Shown here: piece by piece, positions 5,397 to 6,866 of the stretch
Layout: each line of letters begins with the position of its first letter
Position numbering within the stretch: position 1 is the stretch's first letter
Assembly: GCA_029864805.1 (NCBI GenBank)
Contig: JAOTSS010000082.1
Location: forward strand, 1 to 6,866
DNA length: 6,866 nt
Source of the DNA: Candidatus Nitrosopumilus sp.
GTDB lineage: Archaea > Thermoproteota > Nitrososphaeria > Nitrososphaerales > Nitrosopumilaceae
Reading direction: 5' to 3'
Position numbers and translations under genes: made by a program
Notes under the pieces: generated by a model
What the model saw: only the letters and a program-made list of their open reading frames with translations
What the model was told of the DNA's origin: nothing
Databases searched by the model: none

Positions 5397-5403
5397 GTTT
5401 TTT
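5397..5403 (+). terminator. T-run terminator after the cold-shock gene
   Basis: A run of six Ts (5398-5403) starts 8 bp past the stop codon, with further T-rich stretches to about 5469. This is a typical archaeal intrinsic termination zone. Confidence 0.5.
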
Positions 5404-5462
5404 AATTTAAGAGCTCAACTTTGTTTTCTTAAATCAGTCTATCTTTTTATTATTTTAATTTC

Positions 5463-5481
5463 GTTTTTTCTCTAGAAAAAC
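5463..5481. terminator. Possible bidirectional terminator between the cold-shock gene and tRNA-Tyr
   Basis: GTTTTT (5463-5468) and AAAAAC (5476-5481) form an inverted repeat with a seven-base centre. Each strand shows a T-run: the minus-strand TTTTT (5480-5476) begins 5 nt after the tRNA CCA end, and the plus-strand run ends the zone behind the cold-shock gene. It sits exactly where convergent transcripts meet. Confidence 0.5.
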
Positions 5482-5484
5482 CTG

Positions 5485-5611
5485 TGGTCCCAAGCGAAGG
5501 AATTGAACCTTCGACAACCCGGTTTCTGTATGCCTGATATGCTGTTATTCGGTCAGCCATCTAAAGCCAACAACTACAGCCGGAAGCTCTACCAGGCTGA
5601 GCTAGCTTGGG
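5485..5611 (-). tRNA. tRNA-Tyr (GUA anticodon) with intron at 37/38
   Basis: Built by hand on the minus strand. The acceptor stem is CCCAAGC/GCTTGGG with A73 and an encoded CCA (5487-5485). T8-A9 is followed by D-stem GCTC/GAGC with loop AGCCTGGTA. The anticodon stem is TCCGG/CCGGG (one T-G pair) with loop CTGTAG-A, giving anticodon GTA. The variable loop is TTGTC, and the T arm is GAAGG-TTCAATT-CCTTC. The mature length is 77 nt including CCA, plus a 50-nt intron. C1-G72 with A73 is the archaeal tRNA-Tyr identity set. All four stems pair fully. Confidence 0.96.
5524..5573 (-). other. tRNA-Tyr intron (50 nt) with bulge-helix-bulge splice site
   Basis: The intron lies between G37 (5574) and A38 (5523), the usual archaeal position. 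The central helix pairs CTGT (loop bases 32-35) with ACAG near the intron 3' end. This leaves a 3-nt bulge AG|T at the 5' site and AA|A at the 3' site, as expected for the archaeal splicing endonuclease. The outer helix is the anticodon stem; the inner helix is weak, so this is a relaxed motif. A second ACAG copy occurs about 14 nt upstream in the intron but lacks the flanking CCGGG partner. Confidence 0.85.
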
Positions 5612-5634
5612 ACAAGAAAAACGAGGATCTCTGG

Positions 5635-5644
5635 TATTAAAAAA
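5635..5644 (-). promoter_or_regulatory. TATA box of tRNA-Tyr
   Basis: TTTTTTAATA on the minus strand, centred about 28 bp before the first tRNA base. It fits initiation a few bases upstream of the mature 5' end, removed by RNase P. Confidence 0.5.
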
Positions 5645-5651
5645 CTATCGT

Positions 5652-5666
5652 AGATGATTTTCATCT
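5652..5666. repeat. Perfect palindrome between tRNA-Tyr and the 203-aa gene
   Basis: AGATGA-TTT-TCATCT: six-base perfect arms with a three-base centre. It sits between two divergent TATA boxes (5635-5644 and 5691-5696), which is where an operator would be expected. No matching copy was seen elsewhere in the window. Confidence 0.4.
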
Positions 5667-5690
5667 TGAATCCTTATGTCTGTAATAAGC

Positions 5691-5696
5691 TTAATA
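5691..5696 (+). promoter_or_regulatory. TATA-like box of the 203-aa gene
   Basis: TTAATA centred about 27 bp before ATG 5721, predicting a leaderless mRNA. Confidence 0.45.
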
Positions 5697-5720
5697 ACCT
5701 GAAAAAATCTTGATTTTCTA

Positions 5721-6332
5721 ATGTCTCAACTAGAGTTTTTTTATTCTGGTTATGTCTGTGCTCCATATTTGCACTCATATGAATCTGTAAATCTAAAGGA
5801 ATTTTGGATTAACTCAAAAAACATTGAAAAATTATTTTTTGTCACAGGTACATTTTCCCCTGAAAGTAAACCGTATTTCTCTGATTCCACAAATCTTTAT
5901 CTTTTAGCAAAATTCAAAGACAGTGCAAAGATATCAAAGGATCTTATTGCACACAATCAAGACAAAACTTCCTTTCTATTCAATATCCATGATGATTTAT
6001 TCCAAAGAGAAGTAAATGGGGAAACGAATTTTGTAACCGTTTATTATTTAGAATATGGGGAATATGAGGAAGATTTACAAGAAATTGCAAATCTCTTATT
6101 AAAAAGAGAAAAAATCGAGAAAGCAGGATTTGGAAATATGAATACGTTTTGCGTAAATCCATCAAAATTCACCTTTCCATATTCTGAACAAATTGTAGTG
6201 ATTGAAGTTGCAAGTGAAAAGAGTCATCAAAGCGTTAAGAAATATTGTGAGCAAACAAGACGGGATGTCAACCGAAAAGGAATGGTAATGACTAATTTGA
6301 TAAGTCTATCTATTCTTGATCAAATAAAATAG
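5721..6332 (+). CDS. Conserved-looking hypothetical protein, 203 residues, function unknown
   Basis: I do not recognise this family. The product is soluble in appearance, with no signal peptide, membrane helix or cysteine cluster (three isolated Cys: VCAP, FCVN, YCEQ). It alternates strands and helices. The middle-to-C-terminal part runs NFVTVYYLEYGEYEEDL, then the helix EIANLLLKREKIEKAG, then QIVVIEVASEKSHQSVKKY and a basic TRRDVNRKG segment before a final hydrophobic strand or helix. This beta-alpha-beta rhythm would suit a ferredoxin-like fold, which is only a guess. Support for being real: ATG start at the right distance from a TATA-like box, no competing long frame with better features, and codon use like its neighbours (13 AAA against 5 AAG for Lys by hand count). 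It stands alone between tRNA-Tyr and the integrase relic. Confidence 0.75.
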   Translation: MSQLEFFYSGYVCAPYLHSYESVNLKEFWINSKNIEKLFFVTGTFSPESKPYFSDSTNLYLLAKFKDSAKISKDLIAHNQDKTSFLFNIHDDLFQREVNGETNFVTVYYLEYGEYEEDLQEIANLLLKREKIEKAGFGNMNTFCVNPSKFTFPYSEQIVVIEVASEKSHQSVKKYCEQTRRDVNRKGMVMTNLISLSILDQIK

Positions 6333-6360
6333 AAAAGTTAGTTTCTGCACGTGAAACGGT

Positions 6361-6369
6361 GTTAAAATA
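6361..6369 (+). promoter_or_regulatory. TATA-like box upstream of the integrase relic
   Basis: GTTAAAATA centred about 24 bp before TTG 6389. The spacing is right for a leaderless start at the TTG, suggesting the relic kept its promoter. Confidence 0.35.
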
Positions 6370-6388
6370 CTATTCTACCTTCTAATCG

Positions 6389-6808
6389 TTGAAACAACGC
6401 AGCCTGTTATTATTTGAAAACAGCATAAAATCCAAGGCTACAAAGAAGGAATATTTCAAAAGCCTGAACAGGTTCAAGGACTTTTTCAAGCTAAAGGATT
6501 TTGACTCTATTATTCAGATGGAGGAAAAACAACTCCAAATTATGATTGAATACTATGTCCTAGAGATAAAGAACTATCTTTCCCCCAATACCATACCTAC
6601 AAGAATTTTTCCAATCCAGATATTCTGTGATGTCAACGATGTTGTGATTAACTGGAAGAAGATAAGGCGCTTGTTTCCAGCCAAGGTGAAAAGGTCCGGT
6701 GCAAAGACATGAACCACCAAAAACATTCAAAAAATGCTTGAATATTCACCTGATATCCGATCAATGGCTTTGATTTCGTCGAACCTTAAACTATCAATAT
6801 TTTTGTGA
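6389..6808 (+). pseudogene. Tyrosine-recombinase-type integrase, N-terminal remnant with in-frame TGA
   Basis: The open part (6389-6712, 107 residues, TTG start after an in-frame TAA) resembles the N-terminal core-binding domain of archaeal site-specific integrases: SIKSKATKKEYFKSLNRFKDFF (about residues 12-33), then a helix with EEKQLQIMIEYYVLEIKNYLSPNTI and INWKKIRRLFP. A TGA (6710-6712) then interrupts KT-stop-TTKNIQKMLEYSPDIRSMALI, a continuous stretch where these proteins normally have Trp, so TGG to TGA is likely. Likeness ends near 6775, well before the catalytic Arg/His/Tyr, and a second stop follows at 6806-6808. Lys codons are 11 AAG to 5 AAA by hand count, the reverse of the neighbouring gene, which fits foreign origin. 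The family assignment is from pattern memory and not a database search. Confidence 0.7.
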
Positions 6809-6838
6809 CATTTAAGTAGAAATATCAAAAATCTTAAC

Positions 6839-6861
6839 TTTTTTGTATTTTTTGTATTTTT
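6839..6861 (+). terminator. T-rich repeated stretch at the window edge
   Basis: TTTTTTGTA occurs twice in tandem (6839-6856), followed by five more Ts. Serial T-runs of this kind act as archaeal terminators. It lies about 30 bp after the second stop of the integrase relic. Confidence 0.4.
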
Positions 6862-6866
6862 CCATA

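Noticed and set aside
6341..6357. GTTTC-TGCACGT-GAAAC inverted repeat before the integrase relic
   Set aside because: Short arms, and only a single copy in the window; it could be an operator or recombination site, but nothing supports a specific role.
6710..6712. TGA read as recoding (selenocysteine or other) in the integrase
   Set aside because: The sequence loses integrase likeness soon after and meets a second stop, and there is no catalytic domain, so simple decay is the better explanation.
6779..6788. T-loop-like GGTTCGA on the minus strand, possible tRNA fragment or attachment site
   Set aside because: The flanks cannot form a T-stem and do not match the 3' end of the tRNA-Tyr in this window; the shared seven bases are probably chance.
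1..6866. CRISPR array, defence island or biosynthetic cluster
   Set aside because: No regularly spaced repeats and no cas, toxin-antitoxin, restriction or assembly-line genes are visible on either strand.

Overview
The window looks like a piece of chromosome from a mesophilic, AT-rich archaeon of the ammonia-oxidising Nitrososphaerota (Thaumarchaeota), most like the Nitrosopumilus group. Directly visible support: an archaeal TFB zinc ribbon, Gar1, SRP19, ribosomal protein S8e, aIF1A, and a tRNA-Tyr(GUA) with a C1-G72 pair and an intron at position 37/38. Most genes have a TATA-like box about 24-28 bp before the start codon, as expected for leaderless transcripts. A cold-shock protein together with an ScpA/ScpB pair also fits this phylum. 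The genus is an inference from overall character, not from a database match.

Layout. Bases 1-2546 are on the minus strand and are information-processing and chromosome-maintenance genes: scpA then scpB, rps8e then srp19 (1 bp apart), and gar1 then tfb (TAATG overlap; tfb runs off the left edge). A 95-bp divergent promoter region separates scpA from a plus-strand zinc-dependent alcohol dehydrogenase (2642-3718). Next comes a 457-bp stretch (3719-4175) with no intact gene; its minus strand carries what looks like the decayed C-terminal EF-hand of a calcium-binding protein. A minus-strand CxxxCxxCC-type cysteine-cluster protein (4176-4739) is divergent from aIF1A (4836-5147), followed by a single-domain cold-shock protein (5198-5389). 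The intron-containing tRNA-Tyr lies at 5485-5611 on the minus strand. A 203-residue protein of unknown function (5721-6332) follows. Bases 6389-6808 hold the broken N-terminal part of a tyrosine-recombinase-type integrase, interrupted by a TGA where a Trp codon is expected.

How the genes relate. Most intact genes serve the central dogma: transcription initiation (TFB), rRNA pseudouridylation (Gar1), ribosome structure (S8e), translation initiation (aIF1A), RNA chaperoning (Csp), tRNA supply (Tyr) and membrane targeting (SRP19). ScpA and ScpB add SMC-linked chromosome organisation. The dehydrogenase, the cysteine-cluster protein and the unknown protein look like single-gene units with their own promoters. 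The two relics (EF-hand and integrase) and the integrase's different codon use mark the right half as more plastic.

I did not find a convincing undescribed multi-gene system. The best leads are the two gene relics, the 203-aa orphan, the tRNA intron architecture, and two GTG starts embedded in ATGTGA.
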